A DNA stretch of 64,000 nt from Ciceribacter ferrooxidans (lineage in GTDB: Bacteria > Pseudomonadota > Alphaproteobacteria > Rhizobiales > Rhizobiaceae). A model generated the notes under the pieces. That model was not told where the DNA came from. It did no database searches and was given only the letters and a program-made list of their open reading frames with translations. The DNA lies in contig NZ_SDVB01000238.1 in assembly GCF_004137355.1 (NCBI RefSeq), forward strand, positions 372,001-436,000, written 5' to 3'. This document shows, one piece after another, positions 25,035 to 33,606 of the stretch (within the stretch, counting starts at the first letter, position 1; each line of letters starts with the position of its first letter). The position numbers were made by a program, and so were the translations under genes.

Positions 25035-26009
25035 TTACTCCGCCGCTTCGGCCCGGGTGGAAACGGCCGTCAGGTAGCGTTCGGCCTCGAGGGCGGCCAT
25101 GCAGCCCATGCCGGCGGCGGTGATCGCCTGGCGGTAGACGTCGTCGGTCACATCGCCGGCGGCGAAGACGCCTTCGACGCTGGTGGCGGTGGAGTCCGGT
25201 GCCGTCCAGAGATAGCCATTGGACTTCAGTTTCAGCTTGTCCTTGAAAAGTTCGACCGCCGGGGCATGGCCGATGGCGACGAAGACGCCGTCGATCGCCA
25301 TTTCGGAGATCGCGCCGGTCACGGTGTTCCTGAGGCGCACGCCGGTCACCGACGGCGGCATCGGCGGTTTGGCTGGCTCACCGGTGATCGCGTCCACTTC
25401 CGTGTTCCAGACGACCTTGATGTTGTCCTTAGCGAAGAGGCGTTCCTGCAGGATCTTTTCCGAGCGGAAGGAATCGCGGCGGTGGACGACCGTCACCGAC
25501 TTCGCGATGTTCGACAGATAGAGCGCTTCCTCGACCGCCGAGTTGCCACCGCCGACGACGATCACGTCCTTGTTGCGATAGAAGAAGCCGTCGCAGGTCG
25601 CGCAGGCGGAGACGCCGAAGCCCTGGAAATGCTGCTCGCTCTCAATACCGAGCCACTTCGCCTTGGCGCCGGTCGCGATGACCAGCGTGTCCGCCGTCCA
25701 GACCGCGCCCGAATCGGTGCGGACCGTGAAGGGCCGGCGATCCATGTCGACCTCCGTCACGAGGTCGTTGACGATCTCGGCGCCCACATGCTCGGCCTGT
25801 TTCAGCATCTGCTCCATGAGCCAGGGGCCCTGGATCGGATCGGCGAAGCCCGGATAGTTCTCGACATCGGTCGTGATCATCAACTGGCCGCCCTGTTCCA
25901 TGCCGGCGATCAGCACGGGGCTCAGCATGGCGCGCGCCGCGTAAATCGCGGCCGTGTAGCCGGCCGGGCCGGAGCCTATGATCAACACCTTGGTATGGCG
26001 GGCAGTCAT
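25035..26009 (-). CDS. trxB: Thioredoxin-disulfide reductase
   Basis: 324 residues from ATG 26009 (GGAA upstream). The FAD site GSGPAGYTAAIYAARA is at 12-27, the redox-active CATC at 136-139, the NADPH-binding VVGGGNSAVEEALYLS after residue 150, and the C-terminal FAD motif GVFAAGDVTDDVYRQAITAAG. It is the low-molecular-weight type that reduces thioredoxin with NADPH in the cytoplasm. It is followed 20 bases later by lsrB, and is divergent from the Lrp-type gene. Confidence 0.96.
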   Translation of the reverse strand: MTARHTKVLIIGSGPAGYTAAIYAARAMLSPVLIAGMEQGGQLMITTDVENYPGFADPIQGPWLMEQMLKQAEHVGAEIVNDLVTEVDMDRRPFTVRTDSGAVWTADTLVIATGAKAKWLGIESEQHFQGFGVSACATCDGFFYRNKDVIVVGGGNSAVEEALYLSNIAKSVTVVHRRDSFRSEKILQERLFAKDNIKVVWNTEVDAITGEPAKPPMPPSVTGVRLRNTVTGAISEMAIDGVFVAIGHAPAVELFKDKLKLKSNGYLWTAPDSTATSVEGVFAAGDVTDDVYRQAITAAGMGCMAALEAERYLTAVSTRAEAAE

Positions 26010-26239
26010 GGTTGTTCCTTTCAGGGATGTCGCAGAAGATGAGCGATCGATTCGCATCGGGGCCATATGTCTGCCGCCCCATTTATGATTGCTCCATGCG
26101 TTTATTCAAGGTCAGCCTTGCAATAACGGCACGGCATCCACACCGTACCGCAATAATTCTGCCTCGCGGGGACGGTTTCTTGCGTAATTGCCGGAATGCG
26201 GTACATATCCGCCCAGTCACATCTGAGAAGGTTTCTCCC

Positions 26240-26707
26240 TTGTTCCGCGCCGAGCTGGACGCCATCGACATCCGTATCCTCCGCGAGCTGCAACGCGACG
26301 GCCGCATCACCAATGTCGAGCTCTCCGAGCGCGTCGGCATTTCCGCGCCGCCCTGCCTGCGGCGGGTGCGAAAGCTCGAGGAGGCCGGCATCATCGAGGG
26401 CTACCACGCGTTCCTCAATGCACCCAAGCTCGGCTTCGATCTCGTCGCCTTCTGCATGGTCGGCCTCAAGCACCAGTCGGAGAGCAACCTCAAGGCGTTC
26501 GCCGCGGTGACCGAAAGCTGGCCGGTCGTCCGCCAGGCCTGGATGGTCTCCGGCGACAGCGACTTCTTGCTCCATTGCGTCGCCGAGAACCTCACCAAGT
26601 TCCAGGACTTCGTGATCGAGGTATTGACGGCCAACGACCACGTCCACACCGTCCGCACCATGCTGACCATCCGGCAGGTGAAGCGGCTCGGGCTGGTGGA
26701 GATTTGA
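26240..26707 (+). CDS. Lrp/AsnC-family transcriptional regulator
   Basis: 155 residues, the normal length for the family. N-terminal helix-turn-helix: LDAIDIRILRELQRDGRI and SERVGISAPPCLRRVRKLEEAG; the C-terminal RAM ligand-binding domain follows. The start is TTG 26240, chosen because GAGAAGG lies nine bases upstream and FRAELDAID is the usual N-terminus; no in-frame ATG is nearby. In S. meliloti an lrp-like gene sits at the same place between trxB and the LPS-core genes. It is 19 bases before the GT2 gene. Confidence 0.88.
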   Translation: MFRAELDAIDIRILRELQRDGRITNVELSERVGISAPPCLRRVRKLEEAGIIEGYHAFLNAPKLGFDLVAFCMVGLKHQSESNLKAFAAVTESWPVVRQAWMVSGDSDFLLHCVAENLTKFQDFVIEVLTANDHVHTVRTMLTIRQVKRLGLVEI

Positions 26708-26726
26708 ACGCGGGGATACCGGTCGC

Positions 26727-27572
26727 ATGCTGACTTCCAAGAACGTGCTGCTGTGCATCTTCTCCTATAATATGGGGAGCACTCTCGAGCGCTGCATCCT
26801 GTCGACCTTCAAGATGTGTCCCGGCTTCGACGTCGCACTGATCGACGACCAGAGCGAGGACGACGTCACCAAGGCGGTGATCGAGAAATACCGCCCGCGC
26901 ATGAAACTCTGCGTGACCTCGACGGAGGACAAGCAGGGCCGCCGCCACGGCAATCTCTACGGCAATATCCAGCGCATGTGCCGCTATGCGGAGGAGGAGG
27001 GATATGACTTCATATTCCTTATCCAGGACGACATGCAGTTCGTTCGCCCGTTCGACGACGCCATCCTGAAGCAATATGGCGAGCTTTTCGCATCCGACGA
27101 CAAGGTTCTCCAGGTCGATCCGCGCTTCCTGCGGAAGGGCTACGCCTACGACATTCTCGAAGATGTGAAGGCCTACCGCTTCCCGGACGGCGACAATCGT
27201 CGCTCTTATGCTGATGTCGGCATCCTGCGCCTGTCGACGCTGAAGAAACTCGGCTGGACGTTCCGCGAGAGCGAAGCGGAGAACAAGAAGGTTCTCGCCG
27301 ATCTCGGCTACGTCCGGCTCTTCCCGTTCTCGCCGATCGTGATGCACGTTCCGTTCCCGAGGACCTATCGCGCCGGCAAGCTGAAGACGTCGCTGCTTCC
27401 GATGCGGCGCGGGGAGTATGAATTCCACGAGATGACGCCGCGCGAACGGGAGCGGATGGACCGGCGCAAGCTGCAGGAGATCCCGTATTTCCGGCGCTTC
27501 CTGCGACCCAAGAACATGCTGCTGGCGAGGCTTGTCTATGCTCTGGTCACCGATGCGTCGGCGCTTCGCTAA
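26727..27572 (+). CDS. GT2-family glycosyltransferase, LPS-core locus
   Basis: 281 residues with a GT-A layout: NVLLCIFSYNMGSTLERCILS at the N-terminus, FDVALIDDQSEDD, and the metal-binding DxD-like FLIQDDMQF (about 96-104). The C-terminal region contains a basic patch (MTPRERERMDRRKL). It probably transfers a sugar to LPS core on the cytoplasmic face. It begins 19 bases after the Lrp-type gene and lies in the position of lpsC-E of S. meliloti, although I cannot assign it to one of these. Confidence 0.78.
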   Translation: MLTSKNVLLCIFSYNMGSTLERCILSTFKMCPGFDVALIDDQSEDDVTKAVIEKYRPRMKLCVTSTEDKQGRRHGNLYGNIQRMCRYAEEEGYDFIFLIQDDMQFVRPFDDAILKQYGELFASDDKVLQVDPRFLRKGYAYDILEDVKAYRFPDGDNRRSYADVGILRLSTLKKLGWTFRESEAENKKVLADLGYVRLFPFSPIVMHVPFPRTYRAGKLKTSLLPMRRGEYEFHEMTPRERERMDRRKLQEIPYFRRFLRPKNMLLARLVYALVTDASALR

Positions 27573-27652
27573 GAGCGACGCGTCAGCCCCCGACAAGGCC
27601 TCCTCCGGCGCATTCGTCCGGAAGTGAGATCTGTTCTATCTGGACGTTGTGC

Positions 27653-28297
27653 ATGCGAAAGATCGAGAAGAAGTATCTGCGCGTCGTCGGCGCCCTGCGC
27701 CGGCTCCTCGGGCTGCAATATCGTTCGCCGCTCGGCGAGCAAGACGTATTCGAGCTGGTCCGCGACAGGCGCGTTGCACTCGTCGGAAACTCGCGGGCGC
27801 TCTCCGGCACGGTGTTCGGCACGGAGATCGACGCTCACGATCTCGTCGTCCGGTTCAACAGCGCTCCGATCCCGTCCGCTGTTTCCCACGGGGCGAGAAC
27901 GGACATTATCGCCACCAGCATCGAGCTCGAGAAGTCGATCATGGCCGAACGCGGCGCGAGCCATCTCTTCTGGATGTCGCCGCCGCGCAATGCCCTTCAG
28001 CACTGGATCGTGCGATGGCCATCATTCTTCCTCTACCCGCGGGCGAGCCATAAGGCCCTGTGCTCCAGGGTCGGCAACCGGCCGACCACCGGGCTGATGG
28101 TCATCGAGCTCCTCAGCCGCTCTCCCTGCACGGCGGTCGACCTCTACGGCTTCGACTTCTACCAGAGCGGCTCGCTTTCCGGCGGGCAGACGAAGGCGAC
28201 GTCCCCGCATGACTACGATACCGAAGAGGATTTCGTCCTGCGTCTGATGGTCTCGGACAACCGCTTCGCGCTGCATCGAGCCGATTCCGACGGTTGA
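27653..28297 (+). CDS. GT29-family (sialyltransferase-fold) glycosyltransferase
   Basis: 214 residues carrying the sialyltransferase motifs: the L motif region VALVGNSRAL ... EIDAHDLVVRFN (41-69), the S motif NRPTTGLMVIELL (142-154) with VDLYGFDFYQ after it, and the VS motif His-x4-Glu (His186-Glu191 in SPHDYDTEE). GT29 enzymes use CMP-activated acidic sugars such as sialic acid. In a rhizobial LPS-core locus the donor could be CMP-Kdo or another CMP-nonulosonate; no CMP-sugar synthetase is in the window. ATG 27653 is chosen; TTG 27647 is an alternative. No signal anchor is present, so it is probably cytoplasmic. Confidence 0.82.
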   Translation: MRKIEKKYLRVVGALRRLLGLQYRSPLGEQDVFELVRDRRVALVGNSRALSGTVFGTEIDAHDLVVRFNSAPIPSAVSHGARTDIIATSIELEKSIMAERGASHLFWMSPPRNALQHWIVRWPSFFLYPRASHKALCSRVGNRPTTGLMVIELLSRSPCTAVDLYGFDFYQSGSLSGGQTKATSPHDYDTEEDFVLRLMVSDNRFALHRADSDG

Positions 28298-28302
28298 GGC
28301 GC

Positions 28303-29322
28303 TCAGGCTCGTCGTGCCAGGCGGGCGATATCGTCGAAGAGGGCCGCGGTCCGTGTCCGGCACATGGCGATGCCGTCTTCGATTGCCCGCATCTCCTCTG
28401 CGGAATAGGCGAGGATGTCGGGGCGGGCGAGCAGGTCCGGCAGGTCGTCGATCCCGATTAGACGTTTGTCGCCGAGGCCGAGATCGTGCATCAGCGCCCC
28501 GATCTTCCAGGAATTCGATTCGATCGCCAGGAATGGCGTCCGGGTGAAGAGGCAGAAGCAGACCGCGTGGAAACGGCCCGTCACATGCAGGTAGCCGTGC
28601 TGGAGGGCGTCGATGAAGCCGGCTTCGTCCCTGTTGAACAGCACATTGCCGTGCTTCCAGCCGAATGCGGCGGCGTGGAGGCGGATATAGGCCTCGCGCA
28701 GGAGCCTGAGCGGCGTCGCCACATGCGGCTTGCTCGCCTTGATCGTCTTCAGGATCGGGAGCAGGCGGGCGTCGACGCGTGAATCGGCGAGCGCCAGCAG
28801 CCGGCGCGAGACCTCGCGCGAAACGGAATCACCGACCAGCAGCAGGTCGCGTGTGACGCCCGGCGCGGCCTCCTCGAAACCGCCGGAAAGGGAGAGGTCC
28901 GGGACGAAGCCGACGTCACGGCCTGCATGACGGCCGGCCTCTTCCGCGCTCCAGGAGTCGCGCGTCGAAATGATCGCCATCTTTTCCAGATAGCGGGACC
29001 ATTCCTTCGGATTTTCCTGGTAGATCGCGTTGATTAGCGCGACCGGCTTGTCGCCGCGGGCGGGGTGATCGACCACACGGAGAAGCCGGGCTCCGGCTTT
29101 GGCGCCGTGATGGAGCGTTCCTTCGCCGTTGATGACAATGACGTCGCTCTTCGCCATGGCGTCGAGGAAGGACCGGTCGTTCTCCCAGTCGTTGCGCACG
29201 CCGCTGCGGGTGAGCACGCGAATGCCGCGGCTTGCGAGGTTTTCCTCGATGAGGCGCATGACCCGGAAACAGCCGAAATGGCTGTCGCCTCGGGTGTCGT
29301 TCAGGATGACCGCATTCGCCAC
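28303..29322 (-). CDS. Polysaccharide pyruvyltransferase-family protein
   Basis: 339 residues with the GT-B-like pattern of the family: VILNDTRGDSHFGCFRVM at the N-terminus, VIVINGEGTLHHGAK, STRDSWSAEEA, VPDLSLSGG, and late HVTGRFHAVCFCLFTRTPFLAIESNSWK. Members (CsaB, WcaK, ExoV type) transfer pyruvyl ketals to polysaccharides, but several rhizobial members have unproven donors. It is on the opposite strand to the neighbouring glycosyltransferases and its stop lies five bases from that of the GT29 gene. Confidence 0.85.
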   Translation of the reverse strand: MANAVILNDTRGDSHFGCFRVMRLIEENLASRGIRVLTRSGVRNDWENDRSFLDAMAKSDVIVINGEGTLHHGAKAGARLLRVVDHPARGDKPVALINAIYQENPKEWSRYLEKMAIISTRDSWSAEEAGRHAGRDVGFVPDLSLSGGFEEAAPGVTRDLLLVGDSVSREVSRRLLALADSRVDARLLPILKTIKASKPHVATPLRLLREAYIRLHAAAFGWKHGNVLFNRDEAGFIDALQHGYLHVTGRFHAVCFCLFTRTPFLAIESNSWKIGALMHDLGLGDKRLIGIDDLPDLLARPDILAYSAEEMRAIEDGIAMCRTRTAALFDDIARLARRA

Positions 29323-29491
29323 AATTCACGTTCCTTCGGCGCTGCACCTTGCCAAGCCGGCACAGGCGTCTTTATCTGTCCGCCCGACGGAGGATCAAGC
29401 CTTTTCGGCGGGAAGGTCCGGCAGGGACGGCGTTCCGGCCGAGAACGGGCGAGATGCGGCCGAGGGGCGTGCAGCGAGAATTGGAGTGCGG

Positions 29492-30418
29492 GTGTCTGGA
29501 TCGCGGTCGAAACCTCCGCTGTGGCGGAAGGCAGTCAAGCTTCTCGTGCGCCTCGTCCGCGGCGCTTCCTTCGCCCATGCCTACGCCTGGACGCCCGGCC
29601 TTTCCCTCGCCAAACCGGAGGGTAGCGAAGACATCGGAGAGATCGTCTACCGCGGGCGCGCGGTCGGGGGCTTGCTCCATCCCGATGTCCTGACGAAACG
29701 TGCCGGCGCGGAGATCTTCGTCATCGGCTCCGGCCCGTCGGTGATGCAGACGCGGGTCGCGGACACGGATCCCTCGACGGCGATCCTCCTCAACGGGGCG
29801 ATGAACCTGATCGGCAAGGAGATCGGAACGCCGCTCGCCGTCGCCGTCGAGGACGAGCGTTTCGTCTGGCGGCATTTCGACCTGATGCGCGCGAAGATCG
29901 ATGCCGATACGCTCTGCCTCTTCTCGGTCGGCGTCATCCGCGCGATCTGCGAGATCGACCGCTCCTGGCTCGCGGACAAGCGCATCATCCTGATCGACGA
30001 CATCCGCAAGCCGTGCGGGGCGAGGCGCCGCAGCACCGCCGAGCTTGCCGGCATCGCCTGCGCCACCTTGTCGGACGACGGCATCGCCGGCTTTTCGGAC
30101 GATCCGTCCGTCGGCGTCTTTCAGGGCGGTTCGGTGGCGATCAGCGCGATCCAGTTCGCCGCCTGGTGCCGGCCGCGGACGATCGGGCTCTTCGGCATCG
30201 ACATCTCGAATGCGGACCGGCCGCGCTTTTACGAGAAGGCCGGGGACACGGCGAAGTCCGGCATCGCCGGCGCCGAGGCGCGCATCGTCGGGCACGTCCT
30301 GCTTGCGCACGCGATCTGCCACCGGCGAGGCATCGAACTCGTCAACTATTCGCCCGTTTCGGCACTGCGCGGGACCGCGGTCGGTTACGATCCGCGGTTT
30401 GCGGTGACGACCGGCTGA
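29492..30418 (+). CDS. GT42/MptE-like (DUF115-fold) putative glycosyltransferase
   Basis: 308 residues from GTG 29492 (TTGGAG before it). A Rossmann-type start IFVIGSGPSVMQ (75-86), LLNGAMNLI (99-107), then GVFQGGSVAISAIQFAAW (208-225) with the following IGLFGIDIS (231-239), and IELVNYSPVSAL near the C-terminus. This sequence of GxGPS, a conserved Gly-Gly-Ser helix and GIDI is that of the MptE-like/DUF115 proteins and Campylobacter-type GT42 sialyltransferases. The function is inferred: transfer of a CMP- or nucleotide-activated sugar to LPS. An upstream frame reaching 29129 lies antisense to the pyruvyltransferase gene and is not used. Confidence 0.65.
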   Translation: MSGSRSKPPLWRKAVKLLVRLVRGASFAHAYAWTPGLSLAKPEGSEDIGEIVYRGRAVGGLLHPDVLTKRAGAEIFVIGSGPSVMQTRVADTDPSTAILLNGAMNLIGKEIGTPLAVAVEDERFVWRHFDLMRAKIDADTLCLFSVGVIRAICEIDRSWLADKRIILIDDIRKPCGARRRSTAELAGIACATLSDDGIAGFSDDPSVGVFQGGSVAISAIQFAAWCRPRTIGLFGIDISNADRPRFYEKAGDTAKSGIAGAEARIVGHVLLAHAICHRRGIELVNYSPVSALRGTAVGYDPRFAVTTG

Positions 30419-30433
30419 CGGCGCTCTTCGCCT

Positions 30434-31489
30434 TCACCGCGCGAGCGATGCGTAGATCTCTCCGAGCCGGCGGGCTTCGCCTTCGATGCTGAAATTTTCG
30501 GTGACGTGGGCGAGCGCCCGGGCGCCCGCGGCGGATAGGCGTGCCGGATCGTCCATGAAGGTGCCGGCGGCGGCCGTCATTGCTGCGAGGTCGTCTGCCG
30601 GGATGACGACGCCCGTCTCCCGTTCTCCGGTGACGATCAGTTCGGGAAAAGCGCCGACATCGGTCGCAACCACAGGCACGGCGGTCGCCATGGCCTCCAG
30701 CGGCGTCAGGCCGAAGCCCTCCCAACGCTGCGGCGCGACGAAGAGGTCGAGCGCCCGGTACCAGTCGTTGATGTTGGTGTGCTCGCCGACGAAGAGAATG
30801 CGGTTCGAAAGGCCGGCTTTCGCCACCCGCTCCTTGAGTTCCGTCTCGAAGGCGGCATGCGAGGCGGTCGCCCGGCCCGCGACGATGGCGATCCAGTCCG
30901 GCCGGCCGGGAAGCAGGGCGATCATCGTGTCGACGAAGAGGTCGGTGCCTTTCTGCCGGCGCACGCGGCCGAAGCAGCCGGTGATCTTCCTTTCGGGATC
31001 GAGGCCGACCGCCTGCTTGGCCGCAGTCTTGTCGGCCGGCGGAAAGAAACGTGCCGTGTCGATGCCGTGCATGACGACGCTATTTTCGACCTTGAGATAG
31101 GCGGCGGTGCGGGCGCTCGTCGCGACGACGGCGTCGACGCGGTCGACCAGCGCCTTGGTCCAGCGCGTGTGTCTGCGCTGCGAGGCTGAGGTGAAGAGAA
31201 CCTTGATCGGCATGCGCAGGAGATCACGCAGCACGAGGCCGGCGAGCATCTCGTTGTTGCGGCGCGCGTGCCAGACGCGCGTGTGCCCGCTTCGCGGTCT
31301 CTTCCAGAGCCGCAGCAGGTCGGCATAGCCGATCCGCGGAAGCGAGGAGGGAAGGCCGGGCCCGAGGGTTGCAACCTTCTGCCCGAGCCGGTTCTGGACG
31401 GGAACGAGCTGGATGATCGTCGAGGTGACGCCGGAAAGCCTCTGCTTGAAATTCGGCGCGATGACCTCGACGTCGGCGATATCCGTCAC
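30434..31489 (-). CDS. lpsB: LPS-core mannosyltransferase LpsB/LpcC type (GT4)
   Basis: 351 residues of GT-B fold, family 4. The start DVEVIAPNFKQRLSGVTSTI is characteristic of rhizobial LpsB/LpcC; VWHARRNNEMLAG and the late acidic-loop motif APQRWEGFGLTPLEAMATAVPVV (nucleotide-sugar binding E-x7-E) follow. LpsB adds a core mannose to Kdo-lipid A and is needed for normal LPS and symbiosis in S. meliloti. The gene follows greA on the minus strand with a 31-base gap, the same pair as in S. meliloti. Confidence 0.9.
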   Translation of the reverse strand: MTDIADVEVIAPNFKQRLSGVTSTIIQLVPVQNRLGQKVATLGPGLPSSLPRIGYADLLRLWKRPRSGHTRVWHARRNNEMLAGLVLRDLLRMPIKVLFTSASQRRHTRWTKALVDRVDAVVATSARTAAYLKVENSVVMHGIDTARFFPPADKTAAKQAVGLDPERKITGCFGRVRRQKGTDLFVDTMIALLPGRPDWIAIVAGRATASHAAFETELKERVAKAGLSNRILFVGEHTNINDWYRALDLFVAPQRWEGFGLTPLEAMATAVPVVATDVGAFPELIVTGERETGVVIPADDLAAMTAAAGTFMDDPARLSAAGARALAHVTENFSIEGEARRLGEIYASLAR

Positions 31490-31520
31490 GCGGGCAATCC
31501 TTGTTCCGGCGGCAGGGGTC

Positions 31521-31997
31521 TCAGCCCCACTGCACCGCCAGGATCTCGTAGGCCTTGGAGCCGCCGGGGGCGACGACTTCGATCGAGTCGCCGACTTCCT
31601 TGCCGATCATGGCCCGCGCGATCGGCGAGGAGATCGAGATGCGGCCGGCCTTCACGTCGGCTTCCTGGTCGCCGACGATCTGATAGACCTTCTCTTCGTC
31701 CGTGTCTTCGTCGACGAGCTTCACCGTCGCGCCGAACTTGATCTTGGAACCCGACATCTTCGAAAGGTCGATGACTTCCGCGCGTGCAATCAGGTCCTCG
31801 AGTTCCGTGATACGGCCCTCGTTGTGGCTCTGGGCTTCCTTGGCGGCGTGGTACTCGGCATTTTCGGAAAGGTCGCCATGGGCGCGCGCTTCCGCGATCG
31901 CCTCGATGATCCGCGGGCGCTCTTCCTGTTGCCGCCAGCGCAGTTCTTCCTGCAGCTTGGCGAAACCGTTCTGCGTCATCGGTACCTTTTCTACCAT
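31521..31997 (-). CDS. greA: Transcription elongation factor GreA
   Basis: 158 residues: an N-terminal coiled coil (about 1-75; [16 protein letters not shown] with the acidic tip that reaches the RNA polymerase active site) and a C-terminal FKBP-like domain ([18 protein letters not shown]). It stimulates transcript cleavage in backtracked RNA polymerase. ATG 31997 is preceded by GAAGGAAG; the in-frame ATG at 32027 is less likely. A strong intrinsic terminator lies only 40 bases upstream of the start codon, suggesting leader attenuation. Confidence 0.95.
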   Translation of the reverse strand: MVEKVPMTQNGFAKLQEELRWRQQEERPRIIEAIAEARAHGDLSENAEYHAAKEAQSHNEGRITELEDLIARAEVIDLSKMSGSKIKFGATVKLVDEDTDEEKVYQIVGDQEADVKAGRISISSPIARAMIGKEVGDSIEVVAPGGSKAYEILAVQWG

Positions 31998-32036
31998 TTC
32001 GACTTCCTTCGCATGTGGTGCCTGCATGGCGCAGAC

Positions 32037-32074
32037 ATAAAAGAAAACAGGTTCCGGAGCGGTACTCCGGAACC
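32037..32074 (-). terminator. Intrinsic terminator in the greA leader
   Basis: On the minus strand GGTTCCGGAG-TACCG-CTCCGGAACC (10-bp perfect stem, 32050-32074) is followed by TGTTTTCTTTTAT. It ends 40 bases before the greA start codon, hardly enough room for a separate promoter plus ribosome site. It may attenuate greA, as the GraL leader does in E. coli, or terminate the upstream DUF2235 gene (stop 86 bases away), or both. Confidence 0.85.
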
Positions 32075-32159
32075 ATGTCTCAAATCACTTCGGTGGAAGT
32101 TATAGCAGCACGGCCGGAATTTCCAGAGTTTTTGTCGAGACCTCCTGCGGCGTTCCGGC

Positions 32160-33395
32160 CTACCAGGGTTCGATCCGGTAACGGGCGGGAAGGTTTTCCG
32201 GCCGATAGGAACCGTTCGCCAGGGGCGCGGCCATGCGGTCGACGACCGATTGGTGGACGAGGGCATCCGCGGGGATGAAACGCGGGTCGGAAAGCGGCAG
32301 ATAGACGCCGCCGGCGGTGCCGCTTCGCCGCCACGAACTGTCCGGGACCCGTCGCGGCACGAGTTCCAGAAGGCGCCAGCCGAGATTCATGCTGTCGTGA
32401 TCCGCGCCCGTGGCGTCCGGCGCGACATAGGGCTTCTGCGGGTTCTGTCCGAGCACGATCTCGTTTACCGTGCGCGTGATCACCTCGAGCCCCTTGCCGG
32501 TCGCTTCCCGGATCATCCAGGCGAGCGGGATCTTGATGAGTGCGCTTTCCCTTTCCGGATGACCGCCGCCGACGTCTCCGTGGCAGCCGGCGAACCAGAC
32601 CTCCTTGACGTCCTGGGGCGGCGGCTCCTCCTTCGGCCGGAACGGGCTTCCCCAGTATGGCTGATCGATCTCCCAGTATTGCGGTCGGAACATCGTCCGC
32701 CGCTCGTCGATCGCCAGCGCGTGGCGAACGATCTCGACGCTCGGATTGCGCCGGGTGAACGGATGCGTCTTCAGCCGCACACCCGAGGGGCCGTGTTCGA
32801 TCACCGAGCCCACCGTATCAAAGAGCCCGAGCATCCTGATCTTCGGACGGAAGGTCTTCAGCGCCCGCTCGTGCAGCCGCATGACGGAAAACGCCGAAGG
32901 CGTCTCCTCGCCGGGACCGGCATCGCTCTCCCGCGGCGCTACGAAATCCGGGATCGCCTTGTAGGCGCTGTAGGCATAGTCGACGAGGTTGAGGTTGTGC
33001 CGGCTGACGAGGCCGAGGGCATGGATGAAGCCGGCTAGCACTCTCGCGGTGTAGGCGCCGCGGCTGAAGCCGAAGAGAAAGAGGCGGTCTTCTTCGCCGT
33101 CCTTCCTGCTGCCCCGGCCGCGTGAAGCCGCCTCATAGTTCTCGACGATGAAGCGGTAGGCGTCCTTGACGTTCTGGTCGAGGCCCCAGCCGGTGCCCAT
33201 ACCCCATATCTCCACTGCATCACGATAGGGCTTCAGCCAGGCGTTCACCGCGCCGAAGGTGCCGACGCCCGGATCGTAGTAGACGATCTGGTCGGTGTTT
33301 CGTTTGAGCGCCCCGAAGAGGCGCAGGATGTTGGTCCTGTCCTCGGCAATCTCGTTCGACGTGCCGTCGAACAGGAGGACGATGTTCTTCGCCAT
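32160..33395 (-). CDS. DUF2235 alpha/beta-hydrolase (Tle1-like lipase fold)
   Basis: 411 residues. The nucleophile elbow is GFSRGAYTAR with Ser111, the acid is likely the Asp in GCHGDVGGGHP, and a late His (VHQSVVDR) could complete the triad. The N-terminal KNIVLLFDGTSNE and ILRLFGALKRNTDQIVYYDPGVGT are typical. DUF2235 is the catalytic domain of type VI lipase effectors Tle1, but stand-alone copies like this one are common in Rhizobiales and here no VgrG, PAAR or immunity gene is nearby. No signal peptide is seen. ATG 33395 is used. Confidence 0.88.
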   Translation of the reverse strand: MAKNIVLLFDGTSNEIAEDRTNILRLFGALKRNTDQIVYYDPGVGTFGAVNAWLKPYRDAVEIWGMGTGWGLDQNVKDAYRFIVENYEAASRGRGSRKDGEEDRLFLFGFSRGAYTARVLAGFIHALGLVSRHNLNLVDYAYSAYKAIPDFVAPRESDAGPGEETPSAFSVMRLHERALKTFRPKIRMLGLFDTVGSVIEHGPSGVRLKTHPFTRRNPSVEIVRHALAIDERRTMFRPQYWEIDQPYWGSPFRPKEEPPPQDVKEVWFAGCHGDVGGGHPERESALIKIPLAWMIREATGKGLEVITRTVNEIVLGQNPQKPYVAPDATGADHDSMNLGWRLLELVPRRVPDSSWRRSGTAGGVYLPLSDPRFIPADALVHQSVVDRMAAPLANGSYRPENLPARYRIEPW

Positions 33396-33606
33396 GGCGC
33401 ATGCTCTCCTCATGCGTGTCCGAGGAAAAGCCTAGCGCATTGCGCTAGTTGGTTCAAACCGTCCACCGCCGCAATCGGACAGGTGCGCACCGGCCGTCGC
33501 ACGGGAGGATTGATTGACGCTAAGTCTGCCCCGGCGGATAATGACGGGTGCGGGGCCATCTCCTGTGCGAGCCAGACGCTGCGCCGGGTCCTGGGGGAGG
33601 GGTGCC

